From Elephas maximus indicus (Eukaryota > Chordata > Mammalia > Proboscidea > Elephantidae): DNA of 64,000 bases. The DNA lies in the NCBI RefSeq assembly GCF_024166365.1, contig NC_064831.1:26526768-26590767 (forward strand), in the 5' to 3' direction. A program made the position numbers and the translations under genes. Position 1 is the stretch's first letter. The number at the start of each line of letters is the position of its first letter. This document shows positions 47,601 to 58,690 of the stretch, piece by piece. The notes beneath the pieces were generated by a model. That model searched no databases and was not told the DNA's origin. It saw only the letters and a list, made by a program, of their open reading frames with translations.

Positions 47601-48560
47601 ATAGGGACAATGTTAGGAGCCTTAATACATGGCATAAACAGTATACAAAACATAACTAACAATGCAGAAGAAAAACTAGATAACTTGGAGCTCTTAAAAA
47701 TCAAACACCTATGTCCATCCAAAGACTTCATCAAAAGAGTAAAAAGATAACCTACAGACTGGGAAAAAATTTTATCTATGACATTTCCGATCAGCACCTG
47801 ATCTGTAAAATCTACATGATACTGCAAAAACTCAACTACAAAAACACAACCCAATTAAAAAATGGGAAAAGATATGAACAGACACCTCACCAAAGAAGAC
47901 ATTCAGGCAGCTAACAGATACATGAGGAAATGCTCATGATCATTAGCCCTTAGAGAAATCCAAATCGAAACTACAATGAGATTTCACCTCACTCCAATAA
48001 GGCTGGCTTTAATCCAAAAAACACAAAACAGTAAATGTTGGAGAGGCTGTGGAGAGCCTGGAACACTTATACACTGCTGGTGGGAATGTAAAATGGTATA
48101 ATCACTTTGGAAATGGATTTAGTTTTAGAAAGGTAGAAACAGAACTGCCGTAGGATCCAGCAGTCCCACTCCTTGGAATATATCCTAGAGAAATAAGAGT
48201 CTTTACATGAACAGATATATGCACACCCACATTCATTGCAGCACTGTTTACAATAGCAAAAAGGTGGAAGCAACCAAGATGCTCATTAACAGATGAATGG
48301 ATAAATAAATTATGGTATATTCACACAATAGAATACCACACATTGATAAAAAACAGTGATGAATCTGTGAGACATTTCATAACATGGAGGAACCTGGAAG
48401 GCATTATGCTGCGTGAAATTAGTTGGTTGCAAAAGGACAAATATTGTGTAAGACCACTATTATAAGAACCTGAGAAATAGTTTAAACAGAGAATAAAATA
48501 TTCTTTGATGGTTATGAGACGGGGAGGGGGACAGAGTGGGAGAGAGGTATTCACTAATTA
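44661..48560 (+). pseudogene. L1-D ORF2, broken, catalytic Asp lost
   Basis: The expected ATG is ACG here (AAAACGATACCACTA). Endonuclease: LNVNGLNAPIKRQR and QETYLRLTD (44613-45113), [10 protein letters not shown] at about 45260. [15 protein letters not shown] (about 46100), [17 protein letters not shown] (about 46618, with a few extra bases in the usual SPLLFN), [13 protein letters not shown] (about 46750), so the second Asp of FADD is Tyr. The C-terminal Cys motif is near 48035-48090 ([18 protein letters not shown] by broken reading). The enzyme cannot be active. Confidence 0.87.
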
Positions 48561-49440
48561 GACAGTAGGTAAGAACTACTTTAGGTGACAGGAAAGATAA
48601 CACACAGTACAGGCGAGGTCAGCACAACTGGACTAAACCAAAAGCAAAGAAGTTTCCTGAATAAACTGAATGCTTCGAAGGCCAGGGTAGCAGGGTCACG
48701 GGTCTGGGGACCATGGTTTCAGAGAACATCTAAGTCAATTGGCATAATAAAACCTACTAAGAAAACATTCTGCATCCCACCTTGGAGAGAGGCATCTGGG
48801 GTCTTAAACGGTACCAAGGGGCCATCTAAGATGCATCAATTTGTCTCAACCCACCTGGCTCAAAGAAGAATGAACAACATCAAGGTCACAAGGTAATTAT
48901 GAGCCCAACAGACAGAAAGGGCCACATAAACCAGAGACTATATCAGCCTGAGACCAGAAGAACTAGATGGTGCCTGGCTACAACCAATCACTGCCCTGAC
49001 AGGGAACACAGCAGAGAACCCCTGAGGGAACAGGAGAGCAGTGGGGTGCAGACCCCAGATTCTCGTAAAAAATCCAGACTTCATGGTCTGACTGAGACTG
49101 GAAGGACTCCTGTGGTCATGGCCCCCAGTCCCTCTGTTGGTCCAGGACAGGAACCATTCCCAAGACCAACTCTTCAGACAGGGATTGGACTGGGCAATGG
49201 GTTGGAGGGGGATGCTGGTGAGGAGTGAGCTTCTTGGATCAGGTGGCATCTCCACCCTGGAGGGGAGATGAGAGGGTAGAGGGGATTGGAAGATAGCAAG
49301 ATGGACAGGAAAAGAGATTAGGGGGAGAGCAACTGGGAGTATGTGGCAAGGTGTATATGAGTTTTTGTGTGAGAGACTGACTTGATTTGTAAACTTTCAC
49401 TTAAAGCACAATAAAGATTTTTTTAAAAAATTGACTCCAC

Positions 49441-50015
49441 AGCATGTTGCTTTAGTTTCGTTCACTACCCAGTCCCCACAAGCCTTGATGACTGAAATCT
49501 GTGTTTATGCAATTTGAGTTTCTTTTCCCTTTTCTATAATCTGAGGAGTAAATTACAGTCTGGTCCTTGTGTTAGGAAATGAGCTCCATCCATTCCTATG
49601 TAGTGTCCGTATCATGTGCTCTGGGGAAAATGTGTGTATGTGCTTTATGTGTTTTCCTTTAAGGTAGAATTTCTGGAAAATTACAGAGATGAACTTTGAG
49701 GGGGGGGTTACTATATACTCATCAGGATAATTCATTAACAGTGCTGTTGAACATTGTGCAATTTGTTCTAGTCTTTTATCATTGTCTTCCTTTTTTGTTG
49801 TTGTTAGTTGTTTATTTACCAGTGAGAAACTATTCATTAGCCCACATAGTCATGGTTCATAGTTCAGGAACATAGTTCTGTGAAATTTATTTTTTTCTGT
49901 CTTTTTTTACCATTCACCAAAGTTACCATTCATCTTTTGTCTATTTAGTGTCCATCCTTTTTTTTTTTAACATCTGCATTCAAAAACAGTGCTTGCTTCT
50001 GCTTTGCTTTGTGAA
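49441..50015. other. OR flank after L1-D
   Basis: Continues the OR upstream flank. CACTACCCAGTCCCCACAAG ... TTGATGACTGAAATC (49461-49500) pairs with CATTCCCACCTGGGGCCACAATGACTGAATCC (58600-58630) in shorter blocks. G8 run at 49699. No gene. Confidence 0.5.
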
Positions 50016-50019
50016 CTCA

Positions 50020-50160
50020 ACGACTAATAGTAAATATTTAATAAACATGTACTCCATGTCAGGCATGAACCTATTGATGCTGTTTAGCTCATTTATGTTT
50101 ACAACAATCCTATACCATATATACTATTACCACAAAAATCAAGAGAGAGAGAGACGAGGC
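50020..50160 (-). mobile_element. MIR-like fragment
   Basis: AACATGTACTCCATGTCAGG, TAGCTCATTTATGTTTACAACAA and CTATACCATATATACTATTACC, in shorter pieces, follow the reverse-complement MIR 3' half. Confidence 0.6.
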
Positions 50161-50407
50161 TTAATTGTACAGTCAAAATAAAATGTCAAAGTATGGAGAA
50201 CTTGAGGCATGTATGTGAGGAGAATAGAGTAAGAATCAATACAAAATAGATATCAAAATTGTCCAAAAAAGAAGAAGCCTGGCAAAAAGCTCAAGATATT
50301 GACCTGTCTTTTGTATACTCTTGTATACACATTGTATATCATTCTACATCAATTTTAAGGCTAAGTGTTGAACTCTAAAGTAAACTTCAAAATACCTTTC
50401 ATGCAAA

Positions 50408-51325
50408 CTATTTGTCTTGCAGAAAGAATTGAGAGTACCACATCTTCTTCAAGGCTTTTTTCATCTTCATATTTCTTAGAGTGTAGATCAGAGGGTTGAA
50501 CATGGGAGGAATGATGGTATAGAAAAGAGCAAACACTTTTGGAAGAGTTACAGCTTGTCTAAATGAAGAGGACAGGCACAAAGAACAGGACTACAATTGT
50601 TACGTGAGAACTGCAAGTTGAACAGCTTTGATACGGCTTTCTGCACAGTATGCCCTGAGGGTATATAATATCAGAACATAGGACACCATTAAAATCACAA
50701 AAGTCACCAAAGCAACCAGACCTGAATTGACTATTACCAATAGACCAATTCTGAATGTATTAATGCAAGCCAGTTTCAACAAAGGATACACATCACAGAA
50801 GTAGTGATCTATCTCATTGGGGCCACAGAAGGACAAGAAGATAGTGAGAAGAAACCGACTGGCTGAGTGTATAAATCCCCCTGTGCAACAAGCTATGAAG
50901 ATTGTGTTACACCTCTGCCTGCTCATGATGACAGTGTAGTGCAAGGGCTTACAGATGGCCACGTAGCAGTCATAGGCCATCGCTGTGAGGATGAAGATCT
51001 CAATGGCTCCAAGGAAGTGAATAACAAAAAGTTGTGTCGTGCAGTTATTATAGGAAATGGTCTTTCTTTCTGCCAATAAGTCAGTCATTAGTTTGGATGC
51101 CACTGTGAATGTGTAGCAAAGGTCAGAGAGAGAGAGGTAATTAAGGAAGAAATACATGGGTTGGTCATTTAGCTGACTGCATGTGATAGAAATCATTATG
51201 AGCAAGTTTCCCACCGAAGTAGCAATGTAACAAAATAAGAATAATACGAAGCAGAGAATTTCAATGCTCTTGTTTTGGGTAAGGCCCAAGAGAATAAACA
51301 CAGTGACATTATTCCTATTTTCCAT
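50408..51325 (-). pseudogene. Olfactory receptor pseudogene, family 4-like, recent
   Basis: Opens at ATG 51325 in a good ACCATGG context with N-V-T at residues 6-8 and reads 241 codons through TM1-TM5: [23 protein letters not shown] (TM3 Cys), MAYDCY in place of [24 protein letters not shown] with all ECL2 cysteines. Frame is lost at AAAGCTGTTCAACTTGC (1-base deletion beside KALSTC), a 5-base deletion follows near ATTTAGACAAGC, and a 6-base in-frame loss in the ECL3 region. Deletions sum so that TM7 (FNPLIYTL-type: [17 protein letters not shown]) is back in the original frame and ends at TAG 50408; total 918 = 306 x 3. An internal stop remains, so it is a pseudogene, although a truncated product is possible. 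Confidence 0.93.
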
Positions 51326-51357
51326 GGTCCAATGCAGTTAAAATGCGTAGCAGTCAC

Positions 51358-51372
51358 CTGAAAAGACATAAA
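51358..51372 (-). promoter_or_regulatory. Splice acceptor of the OR coding exon
   Basis: Minus-strand TATGTCTTTTCAG precedes GTGACTGC, 32 bases before the ATG. The same position in the 60-kb OR carries TTTCTTTCAG, which supports a shared 5' UTR intron. Confidence 0.5.
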
Positions 51373-51770
51373 TTTAAGTCAGTGTCAGAAATATTTATGA
51401 ATAATATTGATGATAATACACATATTATAAAAAGTATGTCTAATTGAACTGACTGCAGCGTGTCAGAAATTGAAAATCTATTATTTAATAAGAATATTTT
51501 TTCTGGCTAGTCTTATTATGATTTCCTTTGTACTTTAGGACATTATGTTAAATATTTATACTAATAAAAACGAATGCATTCAACAATCAAAGTAAAATAA
51601 AAATGCTAGGCACTACTCATTTCCAAACTCCAGTGGAATATACAGCGAAGTTTTAGAAAATATGTAACACTGAAGATTTGTTAAAGATGCAAGTTTTTTT
51701 GTTTGTTTTGTTTTTAATGGCATGAAAGCAAATGTAAAATTTTTACCATGCTCACTAGTCAAAAATGCTG
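51373..51770. other. OR upstream intron/flank
   Basis: AT-rich, no gene or repeat recognised; its first part pairs with 29135-29190. Confidence 0.4.
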
Positions 51771-52107
51771 TTCTTGGTAGCGGCCATTGAGTCAGGTCTG
51801 ACTCATGGAGGCCCCATGTGCAACTGAACAAAGTGCTGCCTAGCTGTGTGCCATCTCCAGGACTGGTTGGGGGATCGATTCCATTGTGATCCATAGGTTT
51901 TCATGGGTTAATTTTTGGAAATAGGAGCCAGACCTTTCCCTTAGACCACCTTAGCCTGGAAACTCCACTGAAACCCGTTCAGCATCACAGCAACATGCAA
52001 GCCCCCACTGAGAGGCAGTCAGCTGTGCATGAGTTGCACTGGTTGGAAATCAAATCCAAGTCTCCTGCAGGGAGCATGAAGATTTTACCACTGAACCACC
52101 AATGCCT
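51771..52107 (-). mobile_element. Long AfroSINE-type copy
   Basis: From TTGGTAGCGGCCATTGAGTC through ATTCCATTGTGATCCATAGG, GCAACATGCAAGCCCCCAC and CAAATCCAAGTCTCCTGC to the head TTACCACTGAACCACCAATGCC. It defines the long variant that the decayed copy at 9075 belongs to. The internal blocks differ from the short form. Confidence 0.75.
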
Positions 52108-52334
52108 CACAATGGAATATACGCTACCTTAAAATTATTTTAAAATGAGGCACAAAATAAACTGAAAGATTAATATCATGATAAATAAGTATTTAAAAAG
52201 TGGAAATAAAAGTTCTCTCTAAGAGCCCCATATAATCGGCTTGGCTAATTTTTGATTGCTTGTTTAATGTTTTCACAGTGATTTCTGACAGGAAAATGTT
52301 GAGATTTTGTAGCAGAACTATATTTATTTCTACA

Positions 52335-52756
52335 AGTTGTTGCTGTTTTTGTTGTCTGCCCTGGAGTGAATTCCTCCTTATTTGAACCCATGTGTGCAGA
52401 AGGGAACTGTTTCTTAGGGTTTTCAATGGCCGTGACCTTTCAGAAGCAAATTACCAGGTTTATATTCAGAGGCGCTTCTGTTGTGTGCTGTTGAGTTCAT
52501 TCTGACTCATAGCAACCCTATAGAACAGACTAGAACTGCCCCCACAGGGTTTTCTAGGCTGTGATCTTTACGGGAGTAGATTGCCAAGTCTTTTCTCCAG
52601 CAGAGCTGCTGGTGGGTCTGAACCACTGAACTTTGGATTCACAGTCCATCACTTAACCATTGCCCCAACAGGGCTAAGAGGCCTTCCTGGGTGGGTTCAA
52701 ACCACCAACATTTACCCTGGTAGTCGAGTTCTTAACCACTTATGCCACCCAGGGAC
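52335..52756 (-). mobile_element. AfroSINE-type copy, outer member of a nest
   Basis: TTTATTTCTACA flanks it at 52323-52334 and 52757-52768 (12-base perfect duplication). The decayed tail and body (GTTGTTGCTGTTTTTGTTG ...) lie on the left and the head (TTAACCACTTATGCCACCCAGG) on the right, separated by another SINE. The OR-unit duplicate at about 29800 lacks it. Confidence 0.8.
52479..52676 (-). mobile_element. AfroSINE-type copy nested in a SINE
   Basis: Long-form SINE: GCTGTTGAGTTCATTCTGAC, CAGGGTTTTCTAGGCTGTGA, ACGGGAGTAGATTGCCAAG, head AACCATTGCCCCAACAGGGC. Flanks AGAGGCGCTTC (52468-52478) and AGAGGCCTTCC (52677-52687) look like an imperfect target duplication. Confidence 0.85.
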
Positions 52757-52768
52757 TTTATTTCTACA

Positions 52769-54957
52769 GTTAGTTCAATTAAAATTATATACTTAAATGA
52801 ACAACAGAATAAAGTAATAGTTTAAAAAGAGGGGCAGAAGGCAGTTTTACTTTAATGTTTTTTTCTCCTAACTCAGCATATCATTTTTTCAAGTCAATTT
52901 CCTCACACTGTTTTGAATTGGAGATTGCATTTCTGTTTCTGTATTTTTACAATTTAACCATTTTGCCGTAAAACCATAAAGTATTCTAACATTTCCTAAG
53001 TCAAGGAAAAGGTTTATAGGAAGTTCTTGGGATAAGATTTACGGGAAGACAAATAGTTGGGACCTATTATTCAATTATTGGGTTAAGAATTATGGGAAGA
53101 CAAATAGTTGGCCTCTATAATTCAATTATACCATGGAATGTGAATTTGGATACTACTCACTTATCTCTCTGGACTTAAGTAAAATGGGGTAAACTGCTCA
53201 GACTTTGTCAAAAATGGTGGTGAAGCTCAAGCAAATCAACAAATGACCATTGTTTCATAACTATAGAAGCATTAGTGCTTGAGTTTATTATCTAAATGTT
53301 ACTGTTACTAAATTAATATTCTAACAGTTGTCAAAAGCACAGCCCAGGAAAATTAACTACCATATAGGAAATAAAATTGCATGATCATAAAGTCATTTTG
53401 ACTAAAAGTAAACTTTGACACCTACTAGTCAAATTCCTTCATTCAAAATAGAGTCTATTTAAATCAAAATTCACATGTAGAATAAATAAGTGCAGTTTGA
53501 ATCTCTTCATCAGTCAGCAAATATATTAATCCAATAGGATCAATTTATGAAAATTTAGCCATTGCAGTTGGTGTTGACCAGAGCTTCTGACAATTTAGAA
53601 AGATAACATAACACTGATAACCACATCATCCAATTGGCTTTATACAATTTTAATCCCCAATGTTCATCATCAATTCCTATCCTCTTTCCTTAAAATTTGT
53701 AATATATCTTCTGTCCTAGTTTTGTAGCTATTATTCTTATCAATTTAATTTTAAATTCCTTCCCTACCTCTGTATTTTATAGATTAAGTTAACTACGCTT
53801 TCCTCCAGATTAAAGAATTGTATTGCAATGAAATTGAACCAATAAAACTGTTACTTACACGTTTACATATTCTTACAAGGCTAATTTTATAGGGTTTATC
53901 TGGTTTCAGAAAAGATCCATGGGTGGAAGCATATCCCCCAGCAAAAACTAGGAGATACTTCTGTGAACAAAAGCAAGCTGGGAGATTTTACTTGAAAGTA
54001 AAGGGGAGGAAGAGAGAAAGGAAAAAAAAAAGGGAGGGGCAGAACAAACCACTGTTCGTATGTTTTGACATACAATTACATAATACACAACAAAATGTAA
54101 AGAACCCTAAACATTTGAATTTATCAGTTCGGTAAAGTCTGTTTAATATCTGAACTAAAACTTCTAAGCAAGCAGACAAATCAAAACATGTCTTTCAGCA
54201 GAAATATTTTTGTGCATATCAGTGAAGCCAGAGGTGATAAGATTTTTAAACAGGGCAGCTTGAGGTGGAAGCATCAAGCCTCTGTAATGCTTTCACTCTT
54301 TACACAGCCTTGTTGATTCCAGTAAGACCGGAGAACAAAATACAAATTTAACAAAACAAATGAATTTATTGCCATGGTATAATTTTATGATTTAGAATTG
54401 GCTATAGGTAAGCATTGAAGAGTAAGACTTCTTAGCATATCCCCAATTATACTAAATAAATAACTCCTCACTTATAAATAAAAAGTCTGCCTTTAATTCT
54501 TAGGATGATAATTAAAATATTGGTTTGGACAGCTATTAAATAATGACTTGTACATTTGAATGAATATAAAACCATTATTTTAATCAAGTGAACAGAGATT
54601 TAAAAAAAAAAAATCTGAGTTATTTTCCCCCATACCCTCCCCAATAATATAACAAGAGAATTAGGGCTCACACATGAAATTAAGCCTCTCCCGAAACTGA
54701 GGTGCTAAAATACTCAATCATTCTGTTTGAATATACTGTTAGAAAATTAATGTATCTACTAATTAAATGTTTTCTGACATTCTAACCAAACATTTTGCTG
54801 AGTAACTATGAATCTCCAATTTTCTCCATTTCCAAAGGCACAGATAAGGCTTTATTTCCCTTCATGGCAATTCTTTCTTTTCATGTTACCCTCACCATAG
54901 ACCAAGGAATGATGTACCATGTATAAACTTTCATCTGTATTCCTAGCTCCATAATAA
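52769..54957. other. OR upstream flank (copy 2)
   Basis: No gene. Aligns in order with 29.8-31.6 kb. GGAAGACAAATAGTTGG occurs twice at about 53043 and 53095 within a ~52-base imperfect direct repeat (AAGATTTACGGGAAGACAAATAG / AAGAATTATGGGAAGACAAATAG). AG-rich tract at 54001-54040. Confidence 0.6.
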
Positions 54958-54970
54958 CAACAACTTTAGA

Positions 54971-55174
54971 ATAAGGAGCCCTTGCAGCACAATGGTAAAG
55001 CACTCGACCGTTAAGTGAAAGCTTGATAGTTCAAACCACTCAGTGATTCCACAAGAGAAAAGACCTGGCAATCTGCTTCTGTAAAGATTACAGCCTAAGA
55101 AAAACACCTTATGGTGCAGTTCTATTCTGTCCTATAGGGTCACTGTGAGTCAGAATCAACTCAAGTCCACACAT
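54971..55174 (+). mobile_element. Long AfroSINE-type copy
   Basis: Head AAGGAGCCCTTGCAGCACAATGG in pieces, long-form block CTGCTTCTGTAAAGATTAC, body TTCTATTCTGTCCTATAGGG, tail TCAGAATCAACTCAAG. CAACAACTTTAGA (54958-54970) and CAACAATTTTAGA (55175-55187) form a 13-base duplication with one mismatch. Confidence 0.9.
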
Positions 55175-55194
55175 CAACAATTTTAGACTAGTTT

Positions 55195-55290
55195 CTAATC
55201 TTAACTCAGCCATCAATTTTAGGTGTGAACTCTATAAGTGGCTTCCTTTCTTTCAACAATATTTCTTCATCTATAATGGAGAGATATAAT
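55195..55290 (+). mobile_element. MIR-like remnant, paralogous to the L1-C target
   Basis: CTAATCTTAACTCAGCCATC ... TTCTTCATCTATAATGGAG is MIR-like and lies at the position equivalent to 31650-31695/39706. Both duplicates share it, so it predates the OR duplication. Confidence 0.5.
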
Positions 55291-55424
55291 TCTCCCTTAA
55301 CTAAATCAGTAAATTCTGAATTTCATATTCAAAAAGAGATAAAAGAGAACTTTAAAAACAATAAAATGTTACACAAATATGATATTGTGTTCAGTTTGAG
55401 CACATATAAAAGTAATAATACCTT

Positions 55425-55619
55425 AAATACCCATCGCCTTCAAGTCAATTCCAACTCCTGGAGACCTTATAGGACAGAGAACTACCCAAAGGGTTTCCAA
55501 GGCTGTCATCTTACAAAAGCAGACTGCCACATCTTTCTCCCATGGAGCAGCTGGTGGGTTAGAATGTCTGACCTTTTGGTTAGCAGCTGAGTGTTTAACC
55601 ACTGCACCACAAGGGCTCC
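55425..55619 (-). mobile_element. Long AfroSINE-type copy (first of a tandem pair)
   Basis: CATCGCCTTCAAGTCAATTCC, GTTTCCAAGGCTGTCATC, GGAGCAGCTGGTGGGTTAG, head ACCACTGCACCACAAGGGC. Left flank TAATACCTTAAA (55417) and right flank TAATACCGTAAA (55624) look like its target duplication. Confidence 0.88.
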
Positions 55620-55635
55620 TTACTAATACCGTAAA

Positions 55636-55796
55636 CCAAACCAAACCCATTGCCATGGAGTCAATTATGACTCATAGCGACACTATAGGACAGAGTAGAA
55701 CTGCCCCATAGTGTTTCCAAAGAGTGGTTGGTGGATTCAAACCACCAACCTTTTGGTTAGCAGGCCAACACTTAGCCACTGAGCCACCAGGGCTCC
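55636..55796 (-). mobile_element. AfroSINE-type copy (second of a tandem pair)
   Basis: Starts with an (AAACC)n tail, CATTGCCATGGAGTCAATTATG, through GGTTAGCAGGCCAACACTTAG to the head GAGCCACCAGGGCTCC. ACTAATACC precedes it (55622-55630) and ACTAATACC follows (55797-55805), so it re-used the target created by the first SINE. Confidence 0.9.
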
Positions 55797-55805
55797 ACTA
55801 ATACC

Positions 55806-56295
55806 TTAGAGAGGTAAAAAGTAGTTGAGGTTTTCCTGGGTTAAGTGCACGCAGAACGCCTAATAACATTTATCAAACCAGACCTTGAAGCCAGAAATTT
55901 CTGAGTTCAGAGTCCAAGTTCATAACCACAAAAGATGTAGGTAGAAGTGAAGCAAGAGAATAAATTTGATGTTAAAACCCCCACTTTTTCATATTTACCT
56001 AATTCTTTCATGCAAAACCAGATAACCTCCTAGATTATTTACATTAAACCATTCCAACCATTCTAATTTTACTATAATGATGGTGATTGGATAGTAAGTT
56101 AAACCCAAACTTTAAGGCTATAAAAATGATAGATAATACTCAAAAAAAAAACAAAAAACTGTGAGCTCTTCTTATTCTTCTCTCCTACACACGTAGCCCA
56201 CCTACACAGAGTGAGAAAGTTACAGATCACATATCTGAATGAAAAGTGCTGAGTCACCTCATGCTCTCAAACAGGAGGGATGCTATGGCAGCCAC
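55806..56295. other. OR flank with a MIR trace
   Basis: AATTTCTGAGTTCAGAGTCC ... AAGTTCATAACCACAAA (55887-55931) is a minus-strand MIR trace paired with 39950-39995. The rest is unique. Confidence 0.45.
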
Positions 56296-56512
56296 AAATG
56301 AACCAGATGCCTTAGAATTGACTCTGACTCGTAGTGACTCCATGCGGGTCACAGTAGAACTGTGCTCCATAGGGTTTTCGATGGCAGATTTTTTTTTTTT
56401 GGAAGTAAATTGCGAGACCTTTCTTTCAAGATGCCTAGGGGTGGACTCGAACCTCCAATTTTTGGCTACTAGCCAAGAGGGTTAACAGTTCACACTGCCC
56501 AGAAATGCCACA
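56296..56512 (-). mobile_element. Long AfroSINE-type copy, decayed
   Basis: ATTGACTCTGACTCGTAGTG, GTGCTCCATAGGGTTTTCG, T-run, CTCGAACCTCCAATTTTTGG and head ACTGCCCAGAAATGCC. Confidence 0.75.
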
Positions 56513-56640
56513 ATAATCTTATGAAGTATATATTATTAGTAAACCATTTTACTAAAGAGGACACTGAGCACATAGAAGTTAAATAACCATCCAACGTCCT
56601 AGAGCTAAAAAGTGGTATTTAAAGCAGCCAATGTCTCACA
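56513..56640 (-). mobile_element. MIR fragment
   Basis: CTTATGAAGTATATATTATTAG, CCATTTTACTAAAGAGGAC, CTGAGCACATAGAAGTTAAAT and GTCCTAGAGCTAAAAAGTGG, each in short form, are the reverse-complement MIR 3' half. 56641-56869 shows nothing. Confidence 0.8.
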
Positions 56641-56869
56641 TGGCAAGACACTTAACAAAATATTACACACTTAGCAGGAAGCCTGATTCACAGCGTGTAA
56701 TCAGTAAGTATTTGACACTTTATGATTTGAAACAGAAGAATCACTCCCTCAAGACTTTCAATCTTCAGTTCATACCAAGCTCTATAAATGCTTAATATGG
56801 GTGATCTTAAGTTCTTCAAGGGCAGATAGACTGTCTTATACTGCTCCTTGAAATATTCAGAAATGCTTG

Positions 56870-57262
56870 GACAAATTTAGTCTTGAATTCCAGCTCTACC
56901 TCTTCCTGACCTGTGTGACATCTGGCATATAATGTATTCTCTACAACCACCATGTTGCTGATGTATACATCAGGGATAATGATATCTATGCCCCAGTGGT
57001 CTTGTGAGAATTAAACTAGACAAAGTGTGTGAAAGTGTCACCCACTATATGGTACCTAGAAACCTAGTGCGGTTGAGTCAATTCCAACTCACAGCGACCC
57101 TATAGGACAGAGTAGAACTGCCCCGTAGAGTTTCCAAGGAGCGCCTGGCAGATTCAAACTGCTGACCCTTTGGTTAGCAGCCTTAGCACTTAACCATTAC
57201 GCCACCAGGGTTTCCCACTATATGGTAGGGGTTCAACAAGTGACTATTTCCATTTCTTTAAC
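56870..57262 (+). mobile_element. MIR copy split by a SINE
   Basis: TTGAATTCCAGCTCTACCTC, TCTTGTGAGAATTAAACTAG and ACTATATGGTAGGGGTTCAAC follow MIR order. The copy is interrupted at 57055-57213. Confidence 0.8.
57055..57213 (-). mobile_element. AfroSINE-type copy inside a MIR
   Basis: CCCACTATATGGTA flanks it at 57041-57054 and 57214-57227 (14-base perfect duplication). Body CAACTCACAGCGACCCTATAG; head CTTAACCATTACGCCACCAG. Clean structure and duplication suggest a young insertion. Confidence 0.95.
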
Positions 57263-57306
57263 TTCTTTTTCTACCTATTGTTAAATGCATGCTACTATTA
57301 ATTTCA

Positions 57307-57597
57307 CCAATAATGGGTAAATATTTGTTGACTGAGGAAAGAAATTTTAAACATTAAAAACAGTATATGTTACATGTAAGATACTGAACAAGTAAAACCA
57401 TTATCACCATACCCCACCATATAATCATTATATATAGGAAACAAAGTAAATGGAGATAAGGTAAACACAGATTCTAGTTTTGAGATACTTCTGTTGGATT
57501 TTTAGTGCTCTGCTTGAGGCTTTTGGTTAAGTTTTTTTGCTGTTCTGTTGGAGGGGGAGGAAGAAGGATGATCTTGGTGGTGGTTATTGCAGGGAGC
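57307..57597. repeat. ~290-base direct duplication, left copy
   Basis: TGGGTAAATATTTGTTGACTG ... ATGATCTTGGTGGTGGTTATTG matches 59350-59636 along its whole length by eye, with one ~20-base gap. It is not a repeat family I know. It lies between two ORs and is not coding. Confidence 0.8.
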
Positions 57598-58680
57598 TTA
57601 TTTGTCCTTTCAGTTTGGGTTTTCCTGCTTTTTTTTGGTAACTTGTCAATCACTGTTTTCTTACTCAATACTTTGTCGACTTTCTATGAGAAGTGCTAAT
57701 AACGTTTACTTCTCTTTTGAAATTCTCTACACAGCTGAGAATTCTTTCCCTGTCACTGACTGAATGCTTGTCCTTTAAAAACATCAGATCACATCCTCGA
57801 TGGACAGCTTCTTGAACTGATAGCTGTCTTAATCTCAAAGCAAATTAGTCTATAAAATCTAGAGAGGATACCTATATTTAACTTTAATTGCCAGTCATTC
57901 TGTTATTTATAATATGGAGTCAAAACTACTTTGAACAGATACCACACATTTGGGCAGGATAAAGGGAAGGGAAGAGAAATAATTCACCCCAGGTACTTCT
58001 GCTTCAGTTGCTGTGGCTCTGTTCCTAAGCTTTCTTTCCCTTGCCATCTCCCTTTCCTCAGTGACATGCTGGCTGTTCTCCTACTGTCCTGGTTATTTCA
58101 TTTAAGCTTTTTGAATTCACATTTCCTTCAACATAGTCCTTTCACTATTCTTGGGGATGGGGAGGGGAACTTGTACCTTTATAGGGACAGGGACAACTGA
58201 CACATGTTATTCAACCAGTGTTCCCACAAGCAATGGGAAGTCATATATTCAGAGCAACAGTTGAAAGGCAGGCAGAATAATTGGCATATTCAAACTAGTC
58301 AAATCACAATCTCTATTTGCATACCTAAAATCATTCCAAGAGGTGTCCAGGCTACATGATTAACTAAATATTAAGTAAAGTATAAATTCAAAAGTTATGT
58401 TTCTTTTTATTTTAGGGCATTAAGAATCCCTTGCATGTTGTTTGGATTTACCTTCCCAAGTACTCAACTCACCATGTGGATTTCCTTTAGATCCATGTTA
58501 TCAGACCCACTGCACAGCTGGAAAAAATCTGGATTATAAAGGGTATCAGGGCCATAGTTAACTCAGCTGCATGCAATTTAGCAGCCTCAGTCATTACACA
58601 TTCCCACCTGGGGCCACAATGACTGAATCCTCTTGCTCTTTATGTAAAAAGTTGTATTGAAATCAAATTTGAGGGACTTT
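57598..58680. other. OR flank between duplications
   Basis: No gene supported; an 89-codon open frame at 57931 has no recognisable relatives. 58240-58640 pairs with 41840-42150 and 49440-49505, giving the outer part of the OR duplication unit. Confidence 0.5.
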
Positions 58681-58690
58681 TGCTTTGAGG

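Larger units (their letters stand above)
42168..49425 (+). mobile_element. L1-D: 5'-truncated LINE-1 of type II
   Basis: The copy begins within the type II leader (GGAGCGGTGGTGGCAGGCTG), about 230 bases into the L1-B equivalent. AAAAATTAACTCCAC (42153-42167) and AAAAATTGACTCCAC (49426-49440) are a 15-base target-site duplication with one mismatch, so the truncation happened at insertion. ORF1, ORF2 and 3' UTR are all present without large deletion, but frames are heavily broken. The FADD motif reads FADY. Confidence 0.95.

Noticed and set aside
57931-58200. 89-codon open frame with hydrophobic stretch
   Set aside because: No family match, and the region corresponds to decayed non-coding flank of the OR unit.
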